Assembly (NCBI GenBank): GCA_033002965.1
Contig: JAURVB010001820.1
Coordinates: forward strand, 1 to 64,000
Reading direction: 5' to 3'
DNA length: 64,000 bases
Source: Piper betle
Lineage: Eukaryota > Streptophyta > Magnoliopsida > Piperales > Piperaceae
Part shown: positions 15,352-28,028 of the stretch, in pieces
Layout of the letters: each line of letters opens with the position of its first letter
Position numbering within the stretch: position 1 is the stretch's first letter
Made by a program: the position numbers and the translations under genes
The notes under the pieces: generated by a model
What the model saw: the letters and a program-made list of their open reading frames with translations, nothing else
Database searches by the model: none
What the model was told of the DNA's origin: nothing

Positions 15352-15547
15352 TTGCTAAAAGTCTTCATATCGTTAAATATTTGACTAATTTTTTTCTTTC
15401 TAGAAAAGCTGACTATTCGTAATAGAAAGTCTTCGTATCGTTAAATATTTGACTAATTTTTCTTTCTAGATTGCTAAAAGTCTTCGTATCGTTAAATATT
15501 TGACTAATTTTTTCTTTCTAGAAAGCTGAATATTCATAAATAGAAAG
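15352..15547. repeat. Three-copy tandem repeat (gtcttcgtatcgttaaat)
   Basis: Copies start at 15361, 15429 and 15480; each carries 'tcgttaaatatttgacta' followed by a T run and 'ctttctaga'. The first and third copies share longer flanks ('attgctaaaa' before, 'aagctga.tattc' after) than the middle one. Confidence 0.85.
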
Positions 15548-15773
15548 GTGACTATTCATGCAACCATAAATCAAAACTTGATAGCTTTTTTCTATTATTT
15601 TAGAAAAAAAAAACCATCAAGTGTGAAATGGGAGGGTTTAAGAAGATACATGTGGTCAACCTAGCTAGCTAGTCAAACATAAATAAGCTAATTATGAAAT
15701 TGATACTTTGGAAACAAGTAAGATAGCCGTTTTCTAACACAAAACAACGAGCATTCCATTAATATGTGTGTAT

Positions 15774-15821
<48 letters not shown>

Positions 15822-16981
15822 TGAATAAATATATTTGTACGCTTTCTTCGTATGATTCTTAAACAGCTCATGTCGACTAAGCAATAGCAAGAATATATCG
15901 ATCGCTGTTCAATTTTTTTGTAATCGAGCTGTGTAAGAAATCCATTGGGTGTTATAATATTCATCTTGCTTGGATGACCCGGGGAAGATGATACATCGAA
16001 CTAGCTAGTTTAAAAATATGACTTATGGTTTATACTCAATCAATAAAAGCATAGGCGACATGGGTTTTGTATTCTGATTGATTGTTTGCAGTATAAAATT
16101 TAACAAACTTATTTGACAAATTAAAAATCTTTAAGATTATGTACATATAAGCAAGTACATAAGCTAGCTATAGCTAAGCCTTCTTATAACATAATTGATG
16201 TCCTTATTAGATTTATCACATATCGGTCGTAAAAAGAATGGTGACTAATATATACGCTAACGAAAAAATTTTATTTTTTGAACTAATTTTTGGCTTAAGA
16301 GAAGAATGTGACATCATCTATTATAAGTCTCTTTTCATGGCCCAAAAGGCTTAATTGTCTTTATGTCAAGCAAACAAGAGGGAGCAGAAAAGAAGCATAA
16401 TGAAAACATTGTTACATGAAGAATGGCGTCCATTTTACTATTAGCCATAGATTCCAACGTTGCATGCATTTCAATCCTATTCACTTTTAGTTCAATTCAT
16501 CTTAGAGATGAGGACACAACGAATTGGGTTTTCTAGGAATTTAAGAAATGTCTTAATGATTTTTTCTTTGATTTGTCATTGGCATATATGATCATATCTC
16601 CTCTTGGGTGCAACTATTCATCCTTTCGATGGCAACATGTTGGTCCAATCACCATTGGGATAAGGACAGTTGGAAACGGTGCAAAGAATGTTATACAAGC
16701 ATAGAAAAAAGAGAGAAGACTTCTCCTTTCAACACATGTATGTATATATGCATGATCCTTTCATACTTCACACATCATGGTCTTAATAATTCAACCTTTT
16801 TGTCTTATAATTTCTTCCCCCCTCTGCCCAGGAAAATTGGACCATGCATGGTAGTTTTCAAAGGCTGTTATTTCAATAGTCTAGAACCGGTTTGTTGTCT
16901 ATCTATATATTTTATAATTGTTATCAACATCGTTACAATGGAAAATGTCCAAATAGCTTTATTAAGGACGTCACAATTAAG
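15548..16981. other. Gene-free stretch with (AT)n microsatellite
   Basis: A perfect (AT)n run occupies about 15,782-15,818. The rest is AT-rich; the ~160-codon plus-strand frame starting at 16,608 runs through the hairpin at 16,982-17,105 and shows no protein-family signature. Confidence 0.4.
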
Positions 16982-17105
16982 AAGATTATCAACAATGTTC
17001 TATGTGGGTTCGAATGGCTGTCTATGGTTAATATTCAATTTTGAAGATTATCAAAATATAAAGCTTTATGAACATCCACGTACATAGAACATTGTTGATA
17101 ATCTT
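16982..17105. repeat. Perfect 24-bp inverted repeat (hairpin)
   Basis: Positions 16,982-17,005 read aagattatcaacaatgttc followed by tatgt, and 17,082-17,105 are the exact reverse complement. The 76-bp loop is AT-rich. A transcript from either strand would form a 24-bp perfect stem. It could be the end of a small foldback transposon or a small-RNA precursor; neither is shown. Confidence 0.85.
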
Positions 17106-17390
17106 TACGTAGGATGTTGATAATAGCGTAATGGATCTAAACTTACATTAGGTCCTTCATATAGGGGAGGGCCCTTCAATATTTTTGAAAACATAATAGG
17201 ACGGAGGTATTCTTACCTTTGCAGCGGAATTGCATTAATGCTATTGAATGCTACTTCACGGGTTGGTTTGATTTCAATCACCGGGATAGAAAATCAGTTT
17301 TCCACAATTTAAATCTCTTATTCTTTTAACTTTTTATTTGGGTTGTATTTGTAAGATCCCTCAAGTTACTCCCACATTTAATACCTACTG

Positions 17391-18030
17391 GGTAAAATAT
17401 TATTTATAAGTGAGAATTGACCATAAATTTAATTGGTTAATCACTTTTAAAGAAATGACTTAGTCTATTATATTATATTTTGGGCCGAATAGTTACTATT
17501 AACATCAGTATTAAATGGTGGGTTGGATTAGAGATGTTGGTTAAACTGTTGGACTAGGGTAAGATATTGTAAGATTTTGTTTATAAGTGAGAATAGACTA
17601 TAGATCTATACATACTGGGGTGTTTATAAATGGAAATAGACTATAGATATATACATAATGTGGTAGTGGGGTAAGATTTTATTTATAAGTAAGAATGGAC
17701 TATATATCTAAAATTTGGTTATAATCACTTTTATAAGTGATAATGAACTATATATCTAAAACTTGGTTATAACCACTTGTAAGATTTTGTTTATAAGTGG
17801 GAATAAACTATAAATCTAAAACTTGGTTATAATTACTTTAAAGAAATGACTTAGTCTATTATATAGTGAGAATGGACTATAGATTTAAAACTTGGTTATA
17901 ACCACTTTTAAAGAAATAACTTAGTTAATTATGTTGCACTTGGGTATTGTAAATGAGAATGTACTATAAATATAAAACTTGGTTATAAGTACTTTTAAAA
18001 AATAATTTAGTTTATTATATTGCACTTGAA
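17391..18030. repeat. Degenerate tandem array
   Basis: A unit of roughly 60-90 bp recurs at least six times, marked by 'ttataagtgagaatggact', 'tatagatctaaaacttggt' and 'ataaccacttttaaagaaat'. Units differ in length because some lose the trailing segment. The array ends at about 18,030. Confidence 0.75.
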
Positions 18031-21000
18031 TTGCATCATTAGAGCAGTTATAAATAAATAATATAGGACTCGTATCCTCTAAACCTTAAACTTTAAAATA
18101 TATCTTTACTCTAAAAAGATAGGAAAGAAGTATAAAAATATATCTTTATGTGTGCTGTCTTATGTTTTAGTTTTCCGAGATTCGAGTGCAGTCTTAACGG
18201 AAATTGTTGGTCGTAGTTTTAGAATAGCCTAATATAGGGGGAATAGTAAATTTATGTTTTTTCACCATTTTAAACCATAAGCTCTAAACTTTAAACCCTT
18301 AATTAATTAAGGTTGTATAACAACAGTAATGATCCGACATAGGTGTAAAGATAGGAAAGAAGTTAGGTAGTGAAGTCTTTTCGAGGGATATGAAATCAAA
18401 GTCTTTTGTGGAAAGGTAAGAAAGTGTTACAACTTACAAAGGATAATGTCATGTCAGTGTATAGCTCGTGTGTAAGAGAGATAGATAGGGAGAGTCAGTT
18501 AATGTATATAATTTAGCATTTAGCAAGTTCTAGCATCCAAAATGCAGGGCGAAATTTTGATCTATTAGACCAGATTCAGAAATAAGACAAAGAAAGAGAA
18601 ATTTAAGAAAAAAAAGAATTCAACCATTGGCTAGATTGACATCAATTGTTCACAACAATCTTCATTTTAGCACCATTCCCTACTTGGCCTAAATAGAATT
18701 ACTTCTTGCCAAGGACAGGAAGTATGTTATCATATAGTGCCTGCATTTCAACAGAGGAAGCACGCCCTTATGTCAGCGAGCACAAACTATTAGAGCGAGA
18801 TGTTATATTGTTAAAATAATCCTAAAAAAAGAATCAAAAGCCATTTCAACTATTCATTTTGCTTTGTGATTTTTAAAATTGTGCTAGGAGATCAGAAAAG
18901 TAGAAGCTTCTATGATAAATACCCAAATAATAAATGGAAAAGAAGAAGAAGCGAGAATTGGATTTCCCAGTTCTGTTCTCTCTTGTATCTAAGGCATTAT
19001 TACTCAACTTTGCCTATTGTTTTATTTTTCTCTCCTACATTCTTCACTTATCTTTATCTCATTCTGAGCCATATTTGCCAGCCTTCTCCCGATATACTAA
19101 ATCTATCGGAATGGAGTCATCCGTAGAGGACGACTCCAAAATCGATTTAGGAAACTTTTGGAGTCAAAAAAGAATTTTAAAACTATAATGTGGAAAGAAA
19201 ATGAAAAATTGCTTGTCTTATCTACTATGTGGCTATTTTATTTAACATAAAAGAAATAAAATTTTCATAAATTTTATATTTATAAAAAATTTGCGGCAAA
19301 AACATTGATGTTTTGTTAAAAAAATTATCCATTTTTAGAGTATTTAAAGCTGAGATATATCTAAGAATTCCCTCAAGTGATCCCTTTTGGACAAAAAATC
19401 TTATAACTAAGATTTCCACCGAGAGGAAATTTTTTTATGAAAAATTTTACATTAGAACTAATTCAAATCGACATCAGATAACTTTTTTTTATGTCAACCA
19501 AACGGATCCAAGTATACATGACTTGTGAGAAGAAACAACTTCATACAATGTATTTTTCCACTTCATCCCCAAAATAATCGCGAGCATGAAATCCTTGTAG
19601 CTTAATGTGAATTGCGACAAGAATATGGAAACGAGTTTCAACTCTATCAACCGAATAAATTGAAGCCCCCTCATGACTCCTTTATGTTTAGAAGCTACTC
19701 GATGACGTTGATGCTCAATTATACACATCCACCCAGCCAGCAGCTTTCTTTTTCTTCTCAAAAATATTCCCCACTGCAGCAGTTTTCATGAAATTTGATG
19801 CCACTATGAGAACCAATGGTTGTAAACCTGATACCATTGATCCAAATACAAATCTGAAACCCAGAATTTGGGTTCGGATCCTGGTTTTATTGTCCACAAT
19901 TTGGGCCTTTGGGAGAGTGAAGTAGGTGTTTGTTATCAGTTCATCCACTGGATTTGTGAGAAAGATGGTGATGGGGATATGAAATGTGCTGAGTTGTTTC
20001 CATGCACTTGCAACTTTCATGGGGAGGGGTTGGGCCAATTAGCAATGTCTTTGCACTGGCAATGATGGATGGTTATTTCAAGCTGGAGATGTCATGTTCT
20101 ATTAAGTAGGCTGGTTGATTGATGCACCACTCGTCTTTTAAATTAACAAGGACATGCTTTTGAAAAAACCGAAAAGAAACTTTTAAATAATATATTGGCC
20201 ATATTGGTATTTTTTTTCTAAAACTGCTATAGTATAAATTTGGTACAAAGTATAAACACACACGCTGCAAGTGGTCGGCCGATGTACATTCTACCGACCG
20301 TTTTAAATTAAATTAAAATAAAATAACTAAATATTTTCTTACCATCTAAAAAAATAGTAAAATAATGGTAAATTTAAACATTTCGTTTTTATTTTGAAAT
20401 AGTAGTGGCAGAAGTAAAAATAAATAGTAGTAGTATTATTAAAGATTCACTTATTTTATTGACATTTTACCGATTCACCTGTTTTATTAAAGATAATTAT
20501 TTATTTTTTGAAGTAAAAATATAGTTATTTTGACCAATATAAATAAATAGTCTTATAATTATTATGTTTGATTAAAATTTTATATTATTATGTGATTTTA
20601 TAATTTTGTTTAACATAATTATATAATCTCAATGGCACCAAATTTAGGATGTTGGTAAGGGTTTTGTGTTACAAAAGATTTGTGTGGTTTAAATCAAATG
20701 TACCAAATATTAATTATTTAGCATTGATCAAAATCATCAAAACTCAGTAGCGGCATTCAGACATAAAAGCCGAAATGATAAATATTGTTGACCATACCTT
20801 AAACACACCATTTACAACTCTCTTTATAAATTAGGTTCAACCAAGTCGAATAGGTTTTGATAAGATTTTATGGAATCATTTCAAACTCATTTAACACTTG
20901 TGTGGAGCTCAATATATGATGATTGAACTAGTTCACGTTAGATTGGATTATTCGTAAAATTTAAAAAAATGTCATTTTAAGGTCGGTATAATTTATCTAA

Positions 21001-21560
21001 TAGAATTCGGGAATTTATTGTTTTGATGCAGTCTAATAAATATTTTCTACATCACATAATGGAAATCTAAAATTTTCAAATATGACCATCATGACTTAGA
21101 AGATGTAAGGAACTAGGGGTGATCAAAGTTCAATTGACCTCGATTTTGCTTGAATATCAATTTAATAATCCTTGTAGTGCTAAGTAATCAACCAACCTTA
21201 ACAACCAAAAATGAACTATCACACAATATCAAAAAAATCTTAATGTCTTTTAAAAAAATTAAAAATAGAAAACCTAACACGTTTAACTTAAACATAAAAT
21301 TAGCTCGTGCGTTAAATTAGAAGATAAACAACTCCATTTAAAGGTGTCAATAAAACCCGACCCGACCAAACCGTAATAATTCTGGTTAATTTAAAATCGG
21401 ACAGTTAACAATCGACCATCCCTTACACGATTATACAAGTGAAAATTGGACGGTTAAGATCACCTGAATCGAAAAAATCTCAACCACACATCTCACAAGG
21501 GTACGATCGGAAATACATGCACAAAAGATTGCGTCCGAGGCCTGAAGGAAAGCCAGGGCC
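18031..21560. other. Gene-free stretch upstream of SKIP35
   Basis: No frame has recognisable domains; frames near 18.9, 19.5 and 19.9 kb are short and lack splice-consistent neighbours. TIR-like 'ccaaacggatcc' at about 19,498 suggests one more small DNA-transposon remnant. Confidence 0.4.
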
Positions 21561-21570
21561 AATCATTGAA

Positions 21571-21599
21571 GCGGGCCCCACGCCCCTCCGAAACCCTAA
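21571..21599 (+). promoter_or_regulatory. Telo-box and GGGCCC motif upstream of SKIP35
   Basis: 'aaaccctaa' at 21,591-21,599 is a plant telo-box, and 'gggcccc' lies at about 21,573. Such pairs are common in promoters of constitutively expressed plant genes. They lie about 750 bp before the first SKIP35 codon. A 5' UTR intron (donor about 21,784, acceptor about 21,953) is plausible, which would place them close to the transcription start. Confidence 0.5.
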
Positions 21600-22344
21600 T
21601 TTCCCATACTACCCCTGTCTGCCCCAAACCCTCCGATGCCCCACGCCCCCTCCCATTTTACAACACTCTAAAGGGAGCTTTTATCGCTCCCACTCCGAAA
21701 ATATCGGCGAAAAATGCGCTCCCATGTCCGCCGCCGATCGGAGCCCGCCAATTCTCGATCTCCCCGTCTTGTTCAAGATTGAGGTTCGCGCTTTTTTAAC
21801 GAATTTTTTGGTATATTTTTTGTGGATTTTTTGTGTGTGGGTGGTTGTTTATGTTGATTGTGGTGTTGGTTTGGTGTTGCTTGAATTTGTTCGTTTGCAT
21901 TGATTGGAGGATCGATTCGTTTGTTTGATGTGGTTCTGATGTTTGGATTTCAGGTGGGAAGGCCGATTCGGTTGTTACAGGAGGTGTTGTTGTTGTTGTT
22001 GGGTGAGAGTTTTTATTTGGTTCTTGATGGGGTTTTGTTTTGGACTGAGGGGTTTGGAAGTGGAATTGGTTGGAAAAGAGGGTAGAAGCAGTTTTTTTGG
22101 AGGGAATTTGAGTTCAACATGGATATACAGTAATTGTCATGCTCGTATGATGTTTCGTGGAGGTGATTAGTTACGGCAGATGTGGTGCATTGATTTGGTT
22201 TTGATCCGGCTAGGTGATCGGTTGAGATTGGTGGTGTTCTTTCTTTGATGATGAGAAGATTGAACTTGTTGACAGTCATGGAGGTTTATTGATTCCAGTG
22301 GCAGGTTTTTCGCCTGCATTTGTTGCTGAATTTGGTAACATATA

Positions 22345-25181
22345 ATGGACGATGAGGCGTTATTTGGTGGTGAACCATGTACCGTGGATGAATTTTTTCC
22401 CACAATGGATGTGGACGACAGTGTGATTGAAATGGCGAAGGATGGCGGTGGCACATCGGATAGCAAGAAAGGGGAAGCCAGCAGTGCGGTTGTCTCTGGG
22501 GAATCGCCTCTGCTTAGTAAGGGTTCAATGATTTCGGGAAATCACAGTTGCATCACTAAGAAGTACAAATCGAGAAGGGCGACGGCGGAGCTTGACCCGT
22601 GTAAAAAGAGAAACTCAGGCAAGAGAAGAAACTCAACAAGCAAAACCGTGTTGAGCTTAGTCGTGCATTTCAAGCTGCTGTTAGTTCTCGGGATTGGGAG
22701 CATGCTGAGAGCTTAATTGTCTTAGCGGACATCCAGACTCTGAATGATGCGCTGTGCATAGCCTTGGATTCAATATGGTTTTTGAGTTATGAAGAAGAGT
22801 TGTATGGGATCAATGGTTTGATCAAGAAGATAGTTGTGCATGGTGCTTATGATTTCACAAGGGCAGCTTTGAGGACTTCCTTTCTTGCTTCATGTGTTTC
22901 TGCATGCCAGAGTCGGACAGTGAGCTTGGCTGATACTGTGACGGTTATGGCGCAAAGGTACCTTGGTGTTAAAGATATCATTTATTGTCTAATTTTCATT
23001 AGTTCTGTTTCGTGATAGCTGAAGAGGCATTTTAAAATGACTGGGAAATGCTAAAATAGTTTATTATTTATTGCCTAATAAGCCTAAATGCATGTCTTTC
23101 AGTGGGACATTCCTCTAATAAATTTTAGCCTTGTTTAGTTGGAGAGTTTTTTGAGCTATCTACTTTGAATAATTTTGTGTCACTGTTAGCTTTCCATATT
23201 TGTATGCATGACATTCAACAACAATAAACATTAGTAATCCATCCAGTATCGTCTATTTATCATTTATTATCTATATAATCGTCTTTTAGTTAAGGGAATA
23301 CTCTGTTTATCTTTTACTTCACGTGGCCTGTTAATTAAGTACCTTGACAGACATGAATGCACCTTATTTTCGAACTGGGAGGATGTGAGACTCATTGATA
23401 GCATTTATTTTTTGTTAAAATTGTTTGACCTTGGAGATATGCTAATTTGATTTTATTTTTGGGTTTCTTTTGAATAGGCTTCACGAACGTCTTCAAGAGT
23501 GCAATGGTGATGATGTATTGAAAGCAGAATCTGGTGTTAAAGTTCAGAAATTTACTGATTGGGCTCTGAGATGTATTGGATTTCATTCTCGATGTCAAGG
23601 AAATGGGGACAGAGTTGGCCACAGCTCTGCGCTTGAAATTCAAATCCAGTTATCTGCTTTCAAATCATTTATTGATCTTGCAGGGAATCAACTTACAGGA
23701 AAGGATTTTACAGAGGCATTTGATGCTGCCTGTTTCCCCCTAACGCTCTTCTCAAGTTCATTTGATCCTGGCTGGGCATCTGGAATTTCAGCAACTGCAA
23801 TTCAAGGTTTGCTGGGAATGTTGGTGGAAGGAGGTGCAGATAATGTCAATCAGTGTTTTCTTGAAGCATCACGATTTGGAAGCACAGAACTTGTGCGAAT
23901 ATTATTGCAGGTAACTTGATGAATACTTTCTATGTTCTGGTTTTTCTTTCGTCGTACTATTGTTTTCTTGTAGTGTGCCAACGTGGAGCCACAGGCTTTG
24001 TACTAGCTTTAATACCATTTGGCAAGTAATTTTGTAAACGCTTATCTGGTGCATATTTTATGTCATTGAGATTGCTTTATGTGATTTCTGAAAGTCATGG
24101 TCAGAAGGTTATTAAATGTTTAGTAGCTTATTTCTTGTGGATATCAGTGGTCAAATCCTTACATTACCTTGAACAGTTCAGGGTTGCATCGGACGCTGTG
24201 ATGCTGCATTTAATACCTGTACAGTATAGTATCAAATTGTTCTAGCATAGAAGCTTTCCTTATGTCATCACTAAACTTGTTGAGATCAAAACTACGAAGA
24301 ACTTCAGTGAATTAATCACTATTGGTTTTTCTTGTTTATTTAATACCTATAGACAATTTCTTTCCCAGATTGCTCAGAGGAACAGTTTAGATGTGGATGT
24401 TGATCTTGCATTAGGCTTCGCTTCACACTACTGCAAGATAAGAACAATGGAGTGCTTGGTAGAAGAAGGTCACGCCATGGCCTTTCTAGGACCACTTATG
24501 AGAGCTGCAGAAAGGGGTTGTATGCAAGTTGTTCAGTGGTTTGTCCAGAAAGGATGTCGGGAAATGGAGCTTTGTCTTGCCCTGACAGCTGCTACATCCA
24601 GTAGTCAAGTGGAAGTGGCTGACTACCTTCTTCCCCATGTGCCTCGGCATGTTCTTGCTGCACTTAGTGTTGAGATACTGAAAGCTGCTGGGGAACGTAG
24701 TGGGGGTTCTCTTGCGGGCGTCCATTTTCTCCTGCAATCCGACTTTCTTGCCGACCCTGCTGCAACTTATGCTGTGGCTGATAGCATTGCGACAATGGAG
24801 TATGAAGGTGTTACACATGAACTTAAAGCATTCCTTCTTGAACACTGGTCTGAGACAGCTTTTCTGGATGGTCTGAAGGATGGGGAAGAGCATTACGTTA
24901 ATGTTATGAGGGTTTTGCAGCGGGGGTCATCACCTCTTTGCCTGCAAGATCTTCCAATGCCGCTAGTGAAGGCTATTGCATACTTGCCATTGTATAGAGA
25001 GAGTGTGCAGGCTGGTGGGAGATTGTTGTCGCAGCGTCTTAAAGGCCAACTTCTAGCGGCAGCGAGAAGGCTTGTTACTAGCTCTATTGATGAAGCAGGA
25101 ACGGGGAAAGAACTGCTTACAATTTTGGAACACCATCTTCCTCCCTTCTTTGTGATTCCTCCACGTGCGGTCACAGGCTAA
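22345..25181 (+). CDS. SKIP35: Ankyrin repeat protein SKIP35 (frame break in exon 1)
   Basis: This is an ankyrin-repeat protein of the SKP1/ASK-interacting partner 35 type; its biochemical role is poorly known. Exons are 22,345-22,957, 23,478-23,910 and 24,369-25,181, all with GT-AG borders and matching phase. The N-terminus (MDDEALFGGEPC) is acidic. Next comes the family block NRVELSRAFQAAVSSRDWEH and DSIWFLSYEEELYGINGLIK. DFTRAALRTSFLASCVSACQ ends exon 1. Exons 2-3 carry degenerate ankyrin units (for example MLVEGGADNVNQCFLEAS and LMRAAERGCMQVVQWFVQKG). The upstream frame runs into the downstream frame only if one base is missing at the A5 run near 22,601-22,605. Exon lengths sum to 1859, one short of 620 codons, which agrees. 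A sequencing or assembly indel is likeliest because the rest is intact. Start at 22,345 is the first ATG of the conserved frame. Confidence 0.9.
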
Positions 25182-27650
25182 GGACCTGGGTTAGGTCTAT
25201 GATTCCATTTTTGAAACCTACTACCGCTCATCTGAGATATTCGAGAAGTAAAGGTAGTTTGGTTACAAAATGGATGATGAACTTTATCTTAGTATGATGA
25301 GTTTCATACTAACCTTTTCAATGAGGAATACGCATTCTGTTACGATGATATTAATATGCACCTTGGTTTGGATGGAAAGTTTCTTAGGGGCAAGAGTGGT
25401 TTAAGCTATGAACATATAGAATGTAAAAGAGCACAGCCATGGGACTTGAAAATGTGTTTTTCAGAAGCCCTGGTGTGAACAATAATATCTGTAAAAATGA
25501 TATCAAAGTAAAAACAAGATGCTATTCCTAATCATATCTCTTTTTTGTTATTCTTGATTTCTGCTAGTTCATTATAATTTTGAGAAGAGCGATAATAGTA
25601 TATTTATAATCTCAATGACAATCAACTCAAATATTGAATAAGCAAACTGGCCTGTTTCTATAGACGATAATTGGCGACAGGTATATTATGTGCTTTTGGC
25701 GTGTTATAATAATCTTCATGTTTTTCTTGTAAGGTGAGTCACATGATTTGATTGTATTTTTTCTTTCTGCGTCAACAATAATTTCAAGTTCTAATTTATA
25801 ATTTCATTAGTCGTGGATTAGTCATGACATTTACTTCTAATTATTTAATAATGTGTTTAATTTTCATTGTAAAAATGGTCTTTACTACTTTATGTTATTA
25901 CTAATTACCCATCAAACACCTTTTTCATCCGATGTATTATAATTTTATTGATTTTTTAAAAAATGAAAAGGCTCAACGTAACCAAACACCTTAGCATTGA
26001 CTTGTCGCCTGTTTGTGGGTCATAATTGAAATGAAGCAGTTAGTTAATAACTTACCATGCCATCGAATGTAATTAACTTACCTGGAATGAAAGGTTTTCT
26101 CCCAAGAAAAAGTTGCAAACAGACTAATCTTGGAATCGGAAAGAGTGATTATGTAAAAGTTATGTGACCTTGATTATTATCACAACAAGAACATTATATG
26201 GTGGATGACTACTTTGATTTGATGCATACCACTAATCCAAGGCTTTTATGAGAAGACTACCATTAGTGATTGGAAATGACAAAAAATGGTGCTTGTCAAG
26301 CCTATTGAGGCCAGTTATTGATGAATGTGGAGTCCAATATTATAGCCTTTGAGAAACATAGCTTGTGAGTCTTTATGCTGTTGCATTGTAACTGGGTTTT
26401 ACAGATAAAGGCCATAATTCTGGCACATCCATACAAACATGCAATTCTTTATCATCCATTTTATCAACTTCGAAACAGAAATTGACCTGCTGTGGTTTCT
26501 AGTTTCTACTAAAAAATACTTCAACCAAGGGCTTCTTTGAAATACTATTCCAAAATAATGTATTCCAAAAATAAAATCCAACCGAGCTGAAATATTTTGG
26601 TTTGGTTTCTTCGAAAGTATTAAAAATATATTAAAATTAATTATAATTTTTATAATAAATGAAGTTAAAACATGATATAACTATCGTAATCATATTCAAA
26701 AGTATTTTATACATATAAATATCATATTAACCATCTCAAATAAATTATAAATTAAAAAGAAAAAACTATATAAACCATAAATATTAAGTTTTTTAAAAGA
26801 AAATGGTTTTTTGGTCAGTTTTAGTTCGATTCCCAACTGAATTTTTATGCACTTAGAAAATTTATCCAAAGTCCAAATCGAACCAAACCCAATCAATCGA
26901 ATATTTCAGTTTGAGCCGAAGTTTGCTCAGCCCTACTTTTTGTACGAAGTACTCAAAACAAAAATTAACCTGCCGTGACTAGAAAAATGGTTTCGAGGAA
27001 CAATAGTTCAACCAAGGCATGCATCTGTAAGCTTTCCTCATCAACTTTACTAACTTTAAAACAAAAATTAACCTATTGTGCATTTTTGGTCGACATCACC
27101 TGCTATGACAAGAAAAAAGATTTTATGAAGAATAGTTCGACCAGGGCATTGTTTCGATGTTCATATGTCTGGTCCCAACAGGGAAATTATTGTGGGGGCA
27201 ATCCAACTCAATGGACGTGTTCATGCTTGCTTGTCCCAACCACCACCATTATAAGAATACTTATGATGGTGTTGAGAGAAGACATTTTTCATCTTGACTA
27301 CAGAAAAGCCACTAAAAAAAGTTGCCATCTTTACAGTAAAGACCATTCATTATTTTAGCTTGTAATTTTTGCTCAAAGTAACCAGGAGTGAAACAAGAGA
27401 GAGCAAATATTTTGAAGTGAACATGCTGTCCAATAAAACCCAACATCATTAAAGTATACCATGCACTTGATAGGTTTATTCTCAAACAGTGAACCATAAG
27501 GCACTGACAATGATCACAGAGATCACATACAACTCTCTCAAGGATAAGTAATGGAGTGGCAGCAAACATCCAGGTTTTCTCTAAGTGTTTTGCACCCACA
27601 AAAATAAACTAATTAGTGATATATTTTGACAATAGAAAATCTTGCAACTG
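25182..27650. other. SKIP35 to ARGOS-like intergenic region
   Basis: The first ~300 bp is probably SKIP35 3' UTR. Three diverged copies of a 'aaacaaaaattaacctgc ... ttcaaccaaggc' block occur near 26,470, 26,955 and 27,058. AT-rich sequence between them (26,540-26,940) resembles a small transposon remnant. No gene is supported. Confidence 0.4.
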
Positions 27651-28028
27651 TTACACATATGAGCTGGCAATATCTCTGACATCAGAAGGCATGAAGGCCA
27701 GCACCAAAAGCACAACAAGAATTCCTATAGGAACCAACAACAACATGAAAGGTGGTGGTGGCAGTGGAGGCAGTATAACAGGGAGTATCAATAGTGAGGC
27801 TGTCAGGCATAGCAATACCAGCAATGATTCAATGCTGAAATAGCTAAATGAGGACCTCCGATTGCTCCCTTGAGAAATAGTTCTATGGCTATTGCTGTAA
27901 CTTTTGGCTCCCCTCTCCAAATTTTGTTGAGCTGCTGTGCCTTCCATCACACCAAACCACTGAGATTTTAACTCTGTTACACCTTGTGCTATTCTTTGAT
28001 CAACATCAGCTGGTAAATCAAAACTCAT
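27651..28028 (-). CDS. ARGOS/ORGAN SIZE RELATED (OSR) family membrane protein
   Basis: This encodes a 125-residue protein with the OSR domain of the ARGOS / ARGOS-LIKE family. Known members are small endoplasmic-reticulum membrane proteins that promote organ growth and dampen ethylene sensitivity. The diagnostic feature is two hydrophobic segments around a proline-rich turn, SLLVLLCLTASLLILPVILP then LPPLPPPPF, then MLLLVPIGILVVLLVLAFMP (residues about 68-112). RTISQGSNRRSSFSYFS precedes the first membrane segment, as in ARGOS proteins. The gene is a single exon. ATG at 28,028 is used here; an in-frame ATG at 27,947 (MEGTAAQQ) follows a possible 'ctcag' acceptor and could be the real start. 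Leader sequence may extend to the CT-rich stretch (minus strand) near 29.45 kb; this is inference. Confidence 0.85.
   Translation of the reverse strand: MSFDLPADVDQRIAQGVTELKSQWFGVMEGTAAQQNLERGAKSYSNSHRTISQGSNRRSSFSYFSIESLLVLLCLTASLLILPVILPPLPPPPFMLLLVPIGILVVLLVLAFMPSDVRDIASSYV

Noticed and set aside
16608..17087. 159-codon plus-strand open frame
   Set aside because: It runs into the 24-bp hairpin, has no recognisable domain, and no start or splice context supports it.
19868..20065. Possible tRNA from 'ggttcggatcc'
   Set aside because: No matching A box, anticodon arm or acceptor stem can be formed around it.
21439..21903. 154-codon plus-strand open frame before SKIP35
   Set aside because: It overlaps the promoter motifs and probable 5' UTR; composition is leader-like and no domain is visible.
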